Source of the DNA: Nocardioides zeae
GTDB lineage: Bacteria; Actinomycetota; Actinomycetes; Propionibacteriales; Nocardioidaceae
Assembly: GCF_030818655.1 (NCBI RefSeq)
Contig: NZ_JAUTAN010000001.1
Span: 992,001-1,056,000, forward strand
Direction of reading: 5' to 3'
DNA length: 64,000 bases
In this document: piece after piece, positions 54,542 to 63,998 of the stretch
Layout: each line of letters starts with the position of its first letter
How positions within the stretch are numbered: position 1 is the first letter of the stretch
The notes under the pieces: model-generated
Databases searched by the model: none
What the model saw: only the letters and a program-made list of their open reading frames with translations
Told to the model about the DNA's origin: nothing
Program-made: the position numbers and the translations under genes

Positions 54542-55402
54542 TCAGGCCGCGTCGGGCAGGGCCGTGGCCCGGGACTCGTGCCGCAGCGCGGCCGGCGACC
54601 CCGGCGTCGGGAACCAGCGCCACACGACGGCCGACTGGGCGCAGGTCCAGGCGGCGTTGACGACCCAGTAGACGAGCAGGGCGACGGGGACGACGGACGC
54701 CGCGACGAGCATCCCGCCGGCCGAGAGCAGCGGCATCATCCGCTGGGCGCTGACGACGGCCTCGGGCGCGTCGGCGAGCGCCATGTTCGGCAGCACCAGG
54801 AAGTGCTGCGTGACGAACGACAGCAGGGCGGCCACGCCGGCCAGCAGCGCGACGACGGCGAGGTGTCCGGCGCCGGCGCCGAGGTAGCCGTGGTCCGCGA
54901 GCGGTACGCCGGCGAGGGTGGCAGCGCCCAGCGAGGCCACCAGTCCGGCGTCGAGCGCGCCGATGGCCCGGCCGCGGGCCGCGCCGCCGATGAGGTGGTA
55001 GAGGCCGATCCAGATCGGCATCTGGAGCAGCATCGGCAGGCAGCCGAGGCGGGAGACGCCGTGCTCGGCGGAGATGCGGCGGCGCTCCTCCATCAGCTCG
55101 CGCATCGCCTCCGGGTCGGGGCGCGCGCCGGCGCCCCCCTTCTTCCGCGCCTTCTCCTGGGCCTCGCGGAACTTCTTCTGCACCTCGGCGAGGTGGGGCC
55201 GGGCGCGGGCGCCGGCGTGGGCCTGCTTGACGCCGCGGACCACGAGGGGCAGCAGCAGGAGGCGCACGGTGACGACGACGGAGACGAGGGCGACGAGCCA
55301 GGCGCCGACGCCGTCAGGCGCGGCGCCGAGATCGGTGGCGGCGGAGTGGGCGGTGGCGACGACGGCCGCGAGGGCATGGGTGATGGGGTCGAGCACGGAC
55401 AC
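54542..55402 (-). CDS. YidC/Oxa1-family membrane insertase paralogue
   Basis: The 286-residue protein has the YidC core: a first helix with the groove Arg (VVTVRLLLLPLVV), a cytoplasmic coiled loop rich in Lys/Arg/Glu (EVQKKFREAQEKARKK), the LGCLPMLLQMPIWIGLYHLI helix and two more helices. The usual large periplasmic domain is absent, as in Gram-positive forms. Actinobacteria have a main YidC near the origin; this is likely a second copy. The adjacent membrane protein suggests a conserved pair. Confidence 0.9.
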   Translation of the reverse strand: MSVLDPITHALAAVVATAHSAATDLGAAPDGVGAWLVALVSVVVTVRLLLLPLVVRGVKQAHAGARARPHLAEVQKKFREAQEKARKKGGAGARPDPEAMRELMEERRRISAEHGVSRLGCLPMLLQMPIWIGLYHLIGGAARGRAIGALDAGLVASLGAATLAGVPLADHGYLGAGAGHLAVVALLAGVAALLSFVTQHFLVLPNMALADAPEAVVSAQRMMPLLSAGGMLVAASVVPVALLVYWVVNAAWTCAQSAVVWRWFPTPGSPAALRHESRATALPDAA

Positions 55403-55456
55403 GGAGAGCTCCTGGGGACGTGACGGACAGGCGGTCGGAGCGCGCGGGTGCGCGCG

Positions 55457-55777
55457 TCAGACCGCTTCCGGTGCACGCGGCTGGAGCGGGTGGTGCGGGG
55501 TGTCGGTGGCGTCGCCACGGCGCGACGGGGCCGGGGGACCCGCCGTGGTGGGGCTGAGCGCGGATGCACGGGCCCGCGGTACGGCGGCGGCCCGGGCGTG
55601 CGCGAGCAGGGAGAGCGTCGCCGTGAGGAGTGCCGCCGCGAGCGGGGCGACGAGCGACGACCCCGAGTCGCCGGGGCTGGAACCGGCGACCAGGCCCGCC
55701 AGCAGCACGACCGGCAGCAGGAGCGCGAGCAGCGCGGGCAGGACGGTGCCCTGCCGGGGGCTGCGCGCGGTGGACAT
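55457..55777 (-). CDS. Small membrane protein beside YidC (DUF6412-like)
   Basis: The 106-residue protein has two hydrophobic stretches (about residues 13-32 and 44-62) and a Pro/Arg/Ser-rich tail. It resembles small proteins found next to YidC paralogues, which I believe correspond to DUF6412, but I cannot verify this. I start at 55777 rather than 55786 because a TAGGAT box ends 7 bases before it. The stop is 54 bases before the YidC gene, so they form an operon. Confidence 0.68.
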   Translation of the reverse strand: MSTARSPRQGTVLPALLALLLPVVLLAGLVAGSSPGDSGSSLVAPLAAALLTATLSLLAHARAAAVPRARASALSPTTAGPPAPSRRGDATDTPHHPLQPRAPEAV

Positions 55778-55784
55778 GCGGCCC

Positions 55785-55790
55785 ATCCTA
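55785..55790 (-). promoter_or_regulatory. Leaderless -10 (TAGGAT) for the small membrane protein
   Basis: Seven bases separate TAGGAT from the ATG at 55777. TAGGAT closely matches the sigma-A -10 consensus of actinobacteria. Confidence 0.6.
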
Positions 55791-55817
55791 GGCCGTCCCG
55801 ACGGGATCGGGCCTGTC

Positions 55818-57446
55818 TCAGCCCAGCCCGAGCTCCGCCGTCGACCGCTCGCGCATCTCGACCTTGCGGACCTTGCCGGTCACGGTCATGGGGAACTCGT
55901 CCACGACGAGCACGTAGCGCGGCACCTTGTAGTGCGCGAGCCGTCCGTCGCAGAAGGCCTTCACGGCGGCCGCGTCGAGGGGCGGTCGTCCGGGTCGCAC
56001 GCGGATCCAGGCGCACAGCTCCTCGCCGTACTTCTCGTCGGGGACCCCCACCACCTGGACGTCCTCGACGTCGGGGTGGGTGTAGAGGAAGTCCTCCACC
56101 TCGCGCGGGTAGATGTTCTCGCCGCCCCGGATGACCATGTCCTTGATGCGGCCGACGACGACGCAGTAGCCGTCCTCCCGCATGACGGCGAGGTCGCCGG
56201 TGTGCATCCAGCCGTCGGCGTCGATCGCCTCGGCGGTCTTCTCCGGGTCCTCGTGGTAGCCGAGCATCACCGAGTAGCCCCGCGTGCAGAACTCGCCGGC
56301 CTCGCCACGCGGCAGCGTCTCCCCGGTGACGGGGTCGACGATCTTGACCTCCACGTGGGGGTGGACGCGGCCGATGGTGGCGGTGCGGCGCTCCAGGTCG
56401 TCGTCCACCCGCGTCTGGCAGGAGACGGGCGAGGTCTCGGTCATCCCGTAGGCGATCGCCACCTCGGCCATGTGCATCTCCTCGACGCACCGCTTCATCA
56501 CCTCGATGGGGCACACGGAGCCGGCCATGACGCCGGTGCGCAGGCTGCTGAGGTCGTGGGAGGCGAAGTCGGGGTGGTTCTGCATCGCGATGAACATGGT
56601 GGGCACCCCGTAGAGCGCAGTGCAGCGCTCGCTCGCGACCGCCTCCAGCGTCGTCACGGGGTCGAACGCGGGCCCCGGGATGACCATGGTCGCGCCGTGG
56701 GTGACGCAGCCGAGGTTGGCCATCACCATCCCGAAGCAGTGGTAGAAGGGCACCGGGATGCAGAGCCGGTCCTCCGCCGTGAGGTTGATCAGCTCGGTCG
56801 TGAAGAACCCGTTGTTGAGGATGTTGCGGTGGCTGAGCGTGGCGCCCTTGGGACGCCCCGTCGTGCCGGACGTGTACTGGATGTTGATCGGGTCCTCGGG
56901 CCGCAGCGTCGCGGCCCGCTCGGCGACGGCCCCCGCGAGCTCGTCCGCACGGGCGTCGCCCTCCCCGCGCAGCTCCTCGAGGTCGTCGGTGTCGAGGAGG
57001 ACGGTGCGCTCGAGCCCCGGGCACTCGGCCGCCGTGGAGGCCACGATCGCCGCGTAGTCGCTGGTCTTGAACCGCGACGCCGCGAACAGCAGCCGCAGCC
57101 CGGACTGGTTCACGGCGTAGGCGAACTCGTGGCTCCGGTACGCCGGGTTGATCGTCACGAGCACCGCACCGACCCGCGCGGTGGCGAGCTGGACGATCGT
57201 CCACTCGGCGCAGTTGGGCGACCAGATGCCGACGCGGTCGCCGGCCGCGATGCCGATCGCGAGCAGCGCCCGCGCGGTGCGGTCGACCTCGGCGTCGAGC
57301 TCCCGCCAGGTCCAGCGGCGTCCGCTGGCCACCTCGACGAGGGCCTCGCGGTCGCCGCGCTCCGCCACGGTGCGCGCCAGGGCGGCGCCGATGGTCTCCT
57401 CCAGCAGGCCCGGGGTGGTCTCTCCCCGGGCGTAGGACTCGCTCAC
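55818..57446 (-). CDS. Acyl-CoA synthetase (AMP-binding, FadD type)
   Basis: The 542-residue protein activates fatty acids or other carboxylic acids with ATP and CoA. Motifs are [16 protein letters not shown] (AMP loop), [25 protein letters not shown] and [16 protein letters not shown], with the C-terminal Lys region near [10 protein letters not shown]. The GTG at 57446 is chosen because GAGGAG lies 8 bases upstream. It is divergent from a Fis-type regulator, 151 bases away, which may control it. Substrate length cannot be told. Confidence 0.93.
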   Translation of the reverse strand: MSESYARGETTPGLLEETIGAALARTVAERGDREALVEVASGRRWTWRELDAEVDRTARALLAIGIAAGDRVGIWSPNCAEWTIVQLATARVGAVLVTINPAYRSHEFAYAVNQSGLRLLFAASRFKTSDYAAIVASTAAECPGLERTVLLDTDDLEELRGEGDARADELAGAVAERAATLRPEDPINIQYTSGTTGRPKGATLSHRNILNNGFFTTELINLTAEDRLCIPVPFYHCFGMVMANLGCVTHGATMVIPGPAFDPVTTLEAVASERCTALYGVPTMFIAMQNHPDFASHDLSSLRTGVMAGSVCPIEVMKRCVEEMHMAEVAIAYGMTETSPVSCQTRVDDDLERRTATIGRVHPHVEVKIVDPVTGETLPRGEAGEFCTRGYSVMLGYHEDPEKTAEAIDADGWMHTGDLAVMREDGYCVVVGRIKDMVIRGGENIYPREVEDFLYTHPDVEDVQVVGVPDEKYGEELCAWIRVRPGRPPLDAAAVKAFCDGRLAHYKVPRYVLVVDEFPMTVTGKVRKVEMRERSTAELGLG

Positions 57447-57597
57447 GTGCACGGCTCCTCGAGATCGGATCAGACGGGCGTGTGCCAGGTCACAGTCCAG
57501 CATGCCTCGCTGTCCCCGCTGTGCAGAAACTGGACAGGGGGCGCCGCTCCCCGCGGCGTACCCTGTGGTCCTCCTCACAGGGGAACGGAGGCAACGG

Positions 57598-59280
57598 ATG
57601 CGCCCGAGCGGACTCGCCGAGCGGCGGGACGACCCGTCCATGCGGCGGACGATCGCGGACTCGTGGCGCCGCGCCGAGCTCGCCGGTCTCACGCCGGCGA
57701 CGGCCTTCGACGGTCTCCGGTACGACGCGGTCGACTCCGCCAGCGCCCTCGTGGTGGCCGCGGCGCCCGTGCTCGACAACCTCAACGAGCGGCTGACCGG
57801 CACCGGGTTCACCACGCTGCTGGTCGACCGCGACGGTCGGGTCGCGCGACGCTGGAGCAGCGACGACCAGGCGGGCCGCGCGTTCGACGCGCTCGGCGTG
57901 CACACCGGCGCCAGCCTGCTCGAGGACCGCATCGGCACGAACGCCCCGGGGACCGTGCTCGAGACCCGGGGCAGCGTGCTGGTGAACAGCGACGAGCACT
58001 TCGCGGAGCCGTTGCGGGCGGTGAGCTGCTACGGGCACCCGATCGTCCATCCCGTGACCCGCCGCATCGAGGGCGTGCTCGACGTCTCCGCGCTGATGAG
58101 CGCGGTCAACCCCCTCGTGCCGCCGCTGGTGGCGGGCGTCGTCACCGAGATCGAGCAACGGCTGCTCGACGGCAGCCGCGTCTCCGAGCGCCGGCTCCTC
58201 GGGGCCTTCCAGGCCGCGGCCCACCGGCGTCGTGCGGTCGTGGCCCTGCACGGCGACACGCTGATCTGCAACCAGGCCGCGACCGACCTGCTGAGCGCGA
58301 CCGACATCGCGCTGCTCCGCATCCTCGCGGCGGACCTGCCCTCCACGGGCACGCCGCGGCTCCCGCTGACGCTGGAGTCGGGGGAGCGTGTCGAGGTGCA
58401 CGGGCTCCCCGTGGACGCGGTGCGCGACGGGGTGGTGCTCCAGATCGAGCGGGTACGCGGCGGGGGGCGTGCCGACGGCGCGGCCGGGTCCGCGACGGGC
58501 GGCGCGCGTCTCGACGCCCCGCCGAGCGTGGCGCCGGTGCTGGTCTCCGGTCCGCCCGGCAGCGGTCGCACGACGCAGGCCCGCGCGGCGGCCCGCTCGA
58601 CCCCGATCACCGTCCTCACGGCGACCTCCGCCCTCCTCGACGGGCCCGCGGAGTGGGCGCGCCGCCTCGACGCGCTCGTGCGGGCCCGCCAGGGCGTGGT
58701 GTGCGTCGAGGGCGTCGACCTCCTCGCGGCCGACCTCGTCGCCCTCGTGGCGGCGCACGCCGCGTCCGGCCACGCTCCGCAGCTCGTGCTGACGAGCGGT
58801 CCGGCCGAGACCCTCGACGGCCCGGTGGCCGCACTGGCCGCGACCTGCATCGACCGCCGCGAGCTCGCCCCGCTGGCGGCGCGGACCGCCGAGCTGCCCG
58901 AGCTGGTGGCCGCGATGATCGACGACCTCGGGGCCGGCGCCGGGCGGGAGCCGGGGGAGTCGGTGCACCTCGGTCCGGGCGTGCTGCGGGTGCTCTCGGC
59001 CCACGACTGGCCCGGCAACCTGCGCGAGCTGCGCGCGGTGGTGGAGCACGCGGTGCGCCGACGTCGCCGCGGGGCGATCACCGTGGACGACCTGCCCGAG
59101 AGCCACCGGGTGCCGGGAGCGAGCCGCACGCTCTCGCCCATGGAGCGGGCGGAGCGCGACGCCGTCGTCGCCGCGCTGCGCGAGGCCGCCGGCAACAAGG
59201 TGCAGGCGGCGCGGGCGCTGGGCATCTCGCGCACGACGCTCTACGCGAAGATGCGCACCCTCCGCGTCACGCTGGACTGA
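57598..59280 (+). CDS. AcoR/MimR-like transcriptional regulator (GAF, degenerate AAA+, Fis HTH)
   Basis: The 560-residue protein has an N-terminal GAF-like sensor ([28 protein letters not shown]), a C-terminal Fis helix-turn-helix ([19 protein letters not shown]), and a middle region with only part of an AAA+ domain: [10 protein letters not shown] as a Walker A-like loop and [18 protein letters not shown] near the end. The GAFTGA loop for sigma-54 is absent, as in actinobacterial homologues that work without sigma-54. The ATG has GGAGG 7 bases before it. It likely controls the divergent acyl-CoA synthetase. Confidence 0.87.
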   Translation: MRPSGLAERRDDPSMRRTIADSWRRAELAGLTPATAFDGLRYDAVDSASALVVAAAPVLDNLNERLTGTGFTTLLVDRDGRVARRWSSDDQAGRAFDALGVHTGASLLEDRIGTNAPGTVLETRGSVLVNSDEHFAEPLRAVSCYGHPIVHPVTRRIEGVLDVSALMSAVNPLVPPLVAGVVTEIEQRLLDGSRVSERRLLGAFQAAAHRRRAVVALHGDTLICNQAATDLLSATDIALLRILAADLPSTGTPRLPLTLESGERVEVHGLPVDAVRDGVVLQIERVRGGGRADGAAGSATGGARLDAPPSVAPVLVSGPPGSGRTTQARAAARSTPITVLTATSALLDGPAEWARRLDALVRARQGVVCVEGVDLLAADLVALVAAHAASGHAPQLVLTSGPAETLDGPVAALAATCIDRRELAPLAARTAELPELVAAMIDDLGAGAGREPGESVHLGPGVLRVLSAHDWPGNLRELRAVVEHAVRRRRRGAITVDDLPESHRVPGASRTLSPMERAERDAVVAALREAAGNKVQAARALGISRTTLYAKMRTLRVTLD

Positions 59281-59341
59281 CAGCGCCCGGCGTCGCCGCC
59301 GTGACCTCCATCGATCCGATCCCGGCTTTCTCGTTCCCCCG

Positions 59342-60292
59342 TCAGGAGATCAGCTCGTCCAGCCGCGCGTAGGCCCGCGCGTCGCCCTGGAGCACCACGG
59401 AGCGCTCGCCGTCGACGGAGACCGGTACGTCGCCGGCGACCGTGATGCGCCGCATCTCGCGGGGGTGCTCGTCGAAGTCGGCGACGGCGTAGTGCTGCGT
59501 CGCGCGGTTGTCCCAGATGGCGACGTCACCGGGCTGCCACGACCAGCGGAGCGTGTTCTCGAGCCGCGTGATGCGGTTCTGGAACAGGTGGAAGACCTGG
59601 TGGGACTCGGCGGAGGTCAGGCCCTCGATCCGCTTGACGAAGTTGCCGAGCACCAGCGACCGCTCGCCGGTCTCCGGGTGCACCCGCACGACGGGGTGGC
59701 GCGTCTCGAAGACCGTCGAGGTGAAGTCGTCGCGGCTGTAGTTCGCGTCGGGCTGGTCGTGCTCCTCGTCCAGCTGCGCGTAGTCGTAGGAGTTGGTGTG
59801 GACCGCCCACAGCCCGTCCGCGAGGGCCCGCAGCGGCGCGGGGAGGGACGCGTAGGCCGCCGCGGTGTTGGCCCAGACGGTGGTGCCGCCGTAGGGCGGG
59901 AGCGTGACCGCCCGCAGCACGCTGATGGCGGGCACGCGGTCGACGAACGTGACGTCGGTGTGCCAGCTGTTCGCGGCCATGCCGCGGTTCGCGGTCACGC
60001 GCAGCACGCGGGCGCTGCCGGTGTTGACCGTCGGGTGGGCCGTCGTGAGGGGGCCGAGGCGCTCGGCGAACCGCGCGTGGGCGTCGTCGTCGAGGTCGTG
60101 CTGGTCGCGGAGGAAGACCACCTTGTGCGTGAGCAGGGCGGCCCGGATCGTCGCGACCTGCTCCGCGGTGAGGTCGTCGCCGAGGTGGACCCCGTCGATG
60201 CGGGCGCCCAGCTGCCCGCCGAGCTGGTGGACCGCGGGGGCGGCAACCCCGGGAGCCCCGGCGGCGGCGGGGCGGTCGGCGGTGAGCGTCAC
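59342..60292 (-). CDS. TauD/TfdA-family Fe(II)/2-oxoglutarate dioxygenase
   Basis: The 316-residue protein has the facial triad: SWHTDVTF (His and Asp) and [13 protein letters not shown] (distal His), and a 2-oxoglutarate Arg in MRRITVAGD. Family members release sulfite or acetate from taurine, alkyl sulfonates or aryloxyacids. I chose GTG at 60292 (GAGGAGG six bases before) over an upstream ATG. A CTTGATCG-like direct repeat around 60310-60340 could be an operator. There is no sulfonate transporter nearby. Confidence 0.88.
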   Translation of the reverse strand: MTLTADRPAAAGAPGVAAPAVHQLGGQLGARIDGVHLGDDLTAEQVATIRAALLTHKVVFLRDQHDLDDDAHARFAERLGPLTTAHPTVNTGSARVLRVTANRGMAANSWHTDVTFVDRVPAISVLRAVTLPPYGGTTVWANTAAAYASLPAPLRALADGLWAVHTNSYDYAQLDEEHDQPDANYSRDDFTSTVFETRHPVVRVHPETGERSLVLGNFVKRIEGLTSAESHQVFHLFQNRITRLENTLRWSWQPGDVAIWDNRATQHYAVADFDEHPREMRRITVAGDVPVSVDGERSVVLQGDARAYARLDELIS

Positions 60293-60375
60293 GGGTCCTC
60301 CTCGGTTAGTCGACAAGACCGATCAAGATTATCGACCGAGAGCGTCCGGTCGGGCCCGTCTCACCCCGCGGGCAC

Positions 60376-60699
60376 TCAGGGGTGCGTCGCGCCGAGCTCG
60401 ATCATCACGACCCCGACCACGACGAGGAGCAGGCCGCCGACCTGGACGGGGGAGAGCGACTCGCCGAACAGCACGATCCCGAGGACGGCGATCGCGGCGA
60501 TCCCCAGGGCGCACCACACCGCGTACGCCTGCCCCAGCGGCATCCCGCGCACCAGCGCCTGCGACAGGGCGTAGAACGCCGAGCAGTAGCCCACGACCAC
60601 CAGCGCGGACCACCCCAGCCGGGTGAAGCCCTCGGAGGCGCGCAACGACGTGGTCGCGACGACCTCGCTCAGCACCGCGGCCAGCAACCAGCCCCACAT
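60376..60699 (-). CDS. SMR-family small multidrug transporter (QacE/SugE-like)
   Basis: The 107-residue protein has four helices, begins MWGWLLAAVLSEVVATTSLRAS with the essential membrane Glu in helix 1, and contains YALSQALVRGMPLGQAYAVW. It exports cationic compounds such as quaternary ammonium or guanidinium ions. A GGGAGG site precedes the ATG. Whether it prefers guanidinium (Gdx) or drugs (Qac) cannot be told here; no guanidine riboswitch is seen upstream. Confidence 0.9.
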   Translation of the reverse strand: MWGWLLAAVLSEVVATTSLRASEGFTRLGWSALVVVGYCSAFYALSQALVRGMPLGQAYAVWCALGIAAIAVLGIVLFGESLSPVQVGGLLLVVVGVVMIELGATHP

Positions 60700-60993
60700 G
60701 ACGCCTCCCGACGACGCGACGCGCGGTGGCGGTCCACCGCGGCGCGACCGATCCCACCACGCGCTCCCGGACCCGGCGGCGGTACGACGCGTGGCGTGTC
60801 CCACACGCGTCGTACCCGCGTCGAAGCGGTGACGTGCGGGTCCGGCGGTTACGCTCGTACCTGCCAGCTCGTCCGGCTCCCGCCGCGGGCTGTCTGCACG
60901 TCGAGCACCTGTCGGTGACTCCGTGCGTGGCCGGCCCGAGACCTCGGAGCCCCGGCTGTCGGCGGGACACGTTGCACAGATAGTGGTTCCTCC
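60700..60993. other. 294-base gap with two perfect hairpins before the helicase
   Basis: CGCGGTGG-cggt-CCACCGCG lies at 60722-60741. GGTACGACGCGTG (60781-60793) pairs perfectly with CACGCGTCGTACC (60804-60816) across a 10-nt loop. TTACGCT near 60850 might be a -10. The rest of the gap shows no gene. The second hairpin shares the ACGCGTCG motif with array 2. Confidence 0.7.
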
Positions 60994-62508
60994 TTGTCTT
61001 CCTTCATCGATCTCGGCGTCCCCGCACGCCTGGCCGACGTCCTCTCCGGTCTCGGCATCGACACCCCCACCCCGATCCAGGCGGCGACCCTGGGCGACTC
61101 CCTCGCGGGTCGCGACGTGCTGGGCCGCGGCCGCACCGGCTCCGGCAAGACCTACGCGTTCCTCCTCCCGCTCGTGGCCCGGCTGTCCGGCGGCGCGAGC
61201 GCCCGTCCCGGCGCGCCGCGGGCCCTGGTCCTGGCGCCCACCCGTGAGCTGGTCGGCCAGATCGAGGCCTCCCTCGCCCCGCTCGCCGAGGCCGCCGGCC
61301 TCACGACGCGCACCGTCTTCGGTGGCGTCGGCCAGAACCCCCAGGTCACCGCGCTGCGCCGTGGCGTCGACATCGTCGTCGCCTGCCCCGGCCGGCTCGA
61401 GGACCTCATCGGTCAGGGCCACTGCTCGCTCGGTTCCGTCGAGGTGACGGTGCTGGACGAGGCCGACCACATGGCCGACCTCGGCTTCCTGCCCGCCGTC
61501 CGACGCCTCCTGGGGCAGACCCCGAAGCAGAGCCAGCGCCTGCTGTTCTCCGCCACGCTCGACAAGGCGATCGACGCGCTGGTCAAGCAGTTCCTCACGA
61601 AGCCCGTCACCCACGAGGCCGACTCGGCGCAGTCGCCCGTCGCGGCCATGACCCACCACGTGCTGCACGTCGAGCGCGACCACCGCCTGCCGGTGCTCGT
61701 CGACCTCACCAGCGCCCCCGGGCGCACGGTGGTCTTCACGCGCACGAAGCACGGCGCCAAGGCCCTCGCCCGCCAGCTCAACCGCAGCGGCGTCCCGGCC
61801 GTCGAGCTCCACGGCAACCTCGGCCAGAACGCGCGCACGCGCAACATGGAGGCCTTCCACGACGGCCGCGCCACGGCGCTCGTGGCGACCGACATCGCCG
61901 CGCGCGGCATCCACGTCGACGACGTGGCCCTCGTCGTCCACGCGGACCCGCCGACCGAGCACAAGGCCTACCTGCACCGCTCTGGCCGCACCGCCCGGGC
62001 CGGCAACGCGGGCACGGTCGTGACGCTGATGACCACCGAGCAGAAGCGGGACGTCCGCGACCTCACGCGCGCCGCGGGCATCAACCCGACGACGACGCGG
62101 GTCACCGGGACCGACCACCCCGTGCTGGTCGAGCTCGCCCCCGGCGAGCGCAGCCTCCCCGGCGCGTTCGAGCCGGTCGTCGCGGCGCCCGCTCCGGCGC
62201 GCACCTCGACCCGCTCCTCGGACGAGCCGGGCTCCGGCGGCGGCCGTCGGCGCAACCGCCGCCGGGGCGGCGGCTCCGGCTCCGGCTCCGGCCCCGCCTC
62301 GGGTGGCGGTCCGGGTGCCGGTGGCTCCGCCACGAGTGGTCAGCGGTCGGGTGGCGGTCGCTCCGGGGGGACCCGCTCGGGCGGTGCGCGCTCCGGCGGC
62401 GGTCGTTCCGGCGGCCAGCGTTCCGGTGGGCAGCGCTCGGGCGCGGCGTCCAGCGGTGCGGGCTCGAGCTCGCACAGCGCGGCGTCGTTCAGCTCGCGGG
62501 CCCGCTGA
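60994..62508 (+). CDS. DEAD-box RNA helicase (RhlE-like)
   Basis: The 504-residue protein has a Q-motif (TPIQAATLGDSLAG), GRTGSGKT (I), PTRELVGQI (Ia), VLDEADHMADLGF (DEAD), SAT (III), VATDIAARGIHVDD (V) and HRSGRTARAG (VI). The last 100 residues are a Gly/Ser/Arg-rich tail (GRSGGTRSGGARSGG) suited to RNA binding or phase separation. It starts with TTG, and no good ribosome site is seen. Helicases of this type unwind RNA in cold or ribosome assembly. The long leader with hairpins could be cold-responsive. Confidence 0.93.
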   Translation: MSSFIDLGVPARLADVLSGLGIDTPTPIQAATLGDSLAGRDVLGRGRTGSGKTYAFLLPLVARLSGGASARPGAPRALVLAPTRELVGQIEASLAPLAEAAGLTTRTVFGGVGQNPQVTALRRGVDIVVACPGRLEDLIGQGHCSLGSVEVTVLDEADHMADLGFLPAVRRLLGQTPKQSQRLLFSATLDKAIDALVKQFLTKPVTHEADSAQSPVAAMTHHVLHVERDHRLPVLVDLTSAPGRTVVFTRTKHGAKALARQLNRSGVPAVELHGNLGQNARTRNMEAFHDGRATALVATDIAARGIHVDDVALVVHADPPTEHKAYLHRSGRTARAGNAGTVVTLMTTEQKRDVRDLTRAAGINPTTTRVTGTDHPVLVELAPGERSLPGAFEPVVAAPAPARTSTRSSDEPGSGGGRRRNRRRGGGSGSGSGPASGGGPGAGGSATSGQRSGGGRSGGTRSGGARSGGGRSGGQRSGGQRSGAASSGAGSSSHSAASFSSRAR

Positions 62509-62522
62509 GCGCGGTCCCTGCG

Positions 62523-63005
62523 ATGTCCGACGACGTGACCGGCACGGTCTTCGACTGCCAGATCCAGGCGCGGCTGCGCGACATCAACCTCGCGGGCCAC
62601 GTCGACAACGTCGAGGCGCTGCGGATCGTCGACGAGGCACGGCTGCTGTTCCTCCACTTCGCCCCCGACGTGCTGTCGGGGGCGGAGCGGCCGGGCCTGC
62701 TCGGCACGGCGCCGGAGCACGTCACGGAGCTCATGGGCGCCCAGCGCATCGAGTACCACGCCGAGATGCGCTTCGTCGCGTTCCAGCCGTTCCTGGTGCG
62801 CCTCTGGGTGCACCGCATCGGCCGCACCTCGTTCGGCCTCGGCGTCGAGCTGCGCGTCGCGGCGGACCACCCGCCGGCCCTCGTGGCGGAGCTGTCGCTG
62901 GTCCTGTGGGACCACGAGGCCGGCACGGCGTGGCCGATCTCCGACGACGTGCGGGCCGCGCTCACGACGTACGAGGGCCCGGGCGTCACCTTCCGCTCGC
63001 GCTGA
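62523..63005 (+). CDS. Hotdog-fold acyl-CoA thioesterase
   Basis: The 160-residue protein has the 4HBT-like motif RDINLAGHVDNVEALRIVDEARLLFL, with the catalytic Asp, and ELMGAQRIEYHAEMRF strands. Such thioesterases hydrolyse acyl-CoAs. It is 14 bases after the helicase gene and same-strand, so it may be transcribed with it. The physiological substrate is unknown. Confidence 0.86.
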   Translation: MSDDVTGTVFDCQIQARLRDINLAGHVDNVEALRIVDEARLLFLHFAPDVLSGAERPGLLGTAPEHVTELMGAQRIEYHAEMRFVAFQPFLVRLWVHRIGRTSFGLGVELRVAADHPPALVAELSLVLWDHEAGTAWPISDDVRAALTTYEGPGVTFRSR

Positions 63006-63026
63006 CGCGCAGGGGCGGCGGGGAGG

Positions 63027-63464
63027 TCAGCGCTCCAGCCGCGGCGCCCCGGGGCCACGGTCGGCGAGCTCGTCGCCGGGGTTGGCCAGCGCGCAGGACC
63101 GCAGCGACAGGCAGCCGCAGCCGATGCACTCGTCGAGGGTGTCGCGCAGCGCCTCCAGCTGCGCGATGCGGGCCTCCAGCTCGCCCCGCCACGTGCGGGA
63201 CAGGCGTGTCCAGTCGCGCCGTGTCGGGGTGCGGCCCTCGGGCAGCGTCGCCAGGGCGCGCCCGATGTCGGCGAGGGGGATGCCCACCCGCTGCGACACC
63301 CGGATGAACGCGAGCCGCCGCAGCACGTCGCGGGCGTAGCGGCGCTGGCCGCCGGAGGTGCGCTCGCTCGTGATGAGCCCGTTGCGCTCGTAGAAGTGCA
63401 GGGCGGAGACGGCGACCCCCGAGCGGGTCGCCACCTCGCCGGGCGTCAGGGGTGCGGCACTCAT
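63027..63464 (-). CDS. soxR: SoxR, redox-sensing MerR-family activator
   Basis: The 145-residue protein has a MerR helix-turn-helix ([20 protein letters not shown]), a coiled linker and a C-terminal Cys cluster [12 protein letters not shown] with the C-x2-C-x-C-x5-C spacing that holds a 2Fe-2S centre. It senses superoxide or redox-active antibiotics and activates targets. A perfect palindrome lies immediately upstream. It is convergent with the thioesterase gene. Confidence 0.94.
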   Translation of the reverse strand: MSAAPLTPGEVATRSGVAVSALHFYERNGLITSERTSGGQRRYARDVLRRLAFIRVSQRVGIPLADIGRALATLPEGRTPTRRDWTRLSRTWRGELEARIAQLEALRDTLDECIGCGCLSLRSCALANPGDELADRGPGAPRLER

Positions 63465-63466
63465 GT

Positions 63467-63488
63467 GACCTGAACCTTAGTTCAGGTC
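63467..63488. promoter_or_regulatory. SoxR-type operator
   Basis: GACCTGAAC-ctta-GTTCAGGTC is a perfect 9-bp palindrome with a 4-base centre, 3 bases before the soxR start. On the plus strand GTGACC and AAGGAT flank it with a 19-base spacer, the distorted spacing of MerR-family promoters. On the minus strand it overlaps the soxR promoter, so self-control is expected. Confidence 0.78.
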
Positions 63489-63542
63489 GAAGGATCCCGT
63501 CCCGTGACCCTCGTCGACTCCGGGCCTCGCGCTGATCGCCCG

Positions 63543-63932
63543 TCAGGGTGCAGCGACGGACCCGGCCCCGGCGTCGAGCGTCGCGCGGTGCTCGAGGTTG
63601 GCGGCGATCAGCCGCTCGAGCGCGTCGCGGGTGGCGGCCAGCTCGGCGATGTGGGCGTCGATCCGGTCGCGTTCCGCCACGAGGCGCTCGAAGGCCGTCG
63701 CCGCGGTCTGCGTCGTCGGCGTCTCCACGCAGGGGAGCACCTCGGCGATCGCGCGGCTGGACAGGCCCGCGGCGTACATGCGCTGGAGGAAGCGCACCCG
63801 CTCCACGTCGTCCTCGGTGTAGTGCCGCTGCCCGCTCGCGCTCCGGCTGCTGGTCAGCAGCCCCTGCTCCTCGTAGTAGCGCAGGGAGCGCACGCTCACG
63901 TCCGCCTGCGCCGCCAGCTCCCCGATCCGCAC
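63543..63932 (-). CDS. MerR-family transcriptional regulator
   Basis: The 129-residue protein begins MRIGELAAQADVSVRSLRYY, the MerR helix-turn-helix and wing, then a coiled coil of about 40 residues. There is no Cys-rich metal site except a single Cys (LPCVET), so it is not clearly a metal sensor. The type with LRYYEEQGLL often controls a divergent oxidoreductase or efflux gene. The GTG has GAGGGAGG upstream. Its target probably lies just beyond the right edge. Confidence 0.87.
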   Translation of the reverse strand: MRIGELAAQADVSVRSLRYYEEQGLLTSSRSASGQRHYTEDDVERVRFLQRMYAAGLSSRAIAEVLPCVETPTTQTAATAFERLVAERDRIDAHIAELAATRDALERLIAANLEHRATLDAGAGSVAAP

Positions 63933-63966
63933 CGGTGTGACCTCCCTCTCGACCGCCCCTGGACCC

Positions 63967-63998
63967 TTGCCCCTGACGTCAGTGTCAGGTTCTAGCGT
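63967..63998 (+). promoter_or_regulatory. MerR-type promoter directed off the right end
   Basis: TTGCCC (63967-63972), a 20-base spacer and TAGCGT (63993-63998) enclose the palindrome CCTGAC-gtcagt-GTCAGG (63972-63989). The over-long spacer is the hallmark of MerR-activated promoters. It points rightwards, so the regulated gene starts just outside the window. Confidence 0.8.

Noticed and set aside
57598-59280. Sigma-54-dependent activator
   Set aside because: The GAFTGA motif is absent and the AAA+ domain is degenerate, as is known for actinobacterial relatives.
60376-60699. Guanidine riboswitch for the SMR gene
   Set aside because: The upstream region shows two perfect palindromes but none of the conserved guanidine riboswitch motifs that I would recognise.
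63504-63995. Possible 163-residue gene with a leaderless GTG 8 bases after AAGGAT
   Set aside because: It is almost wholly antisense to the MerR gene, has no known motif and its composition follows that of the opposite strand. A short transcript may still exist.
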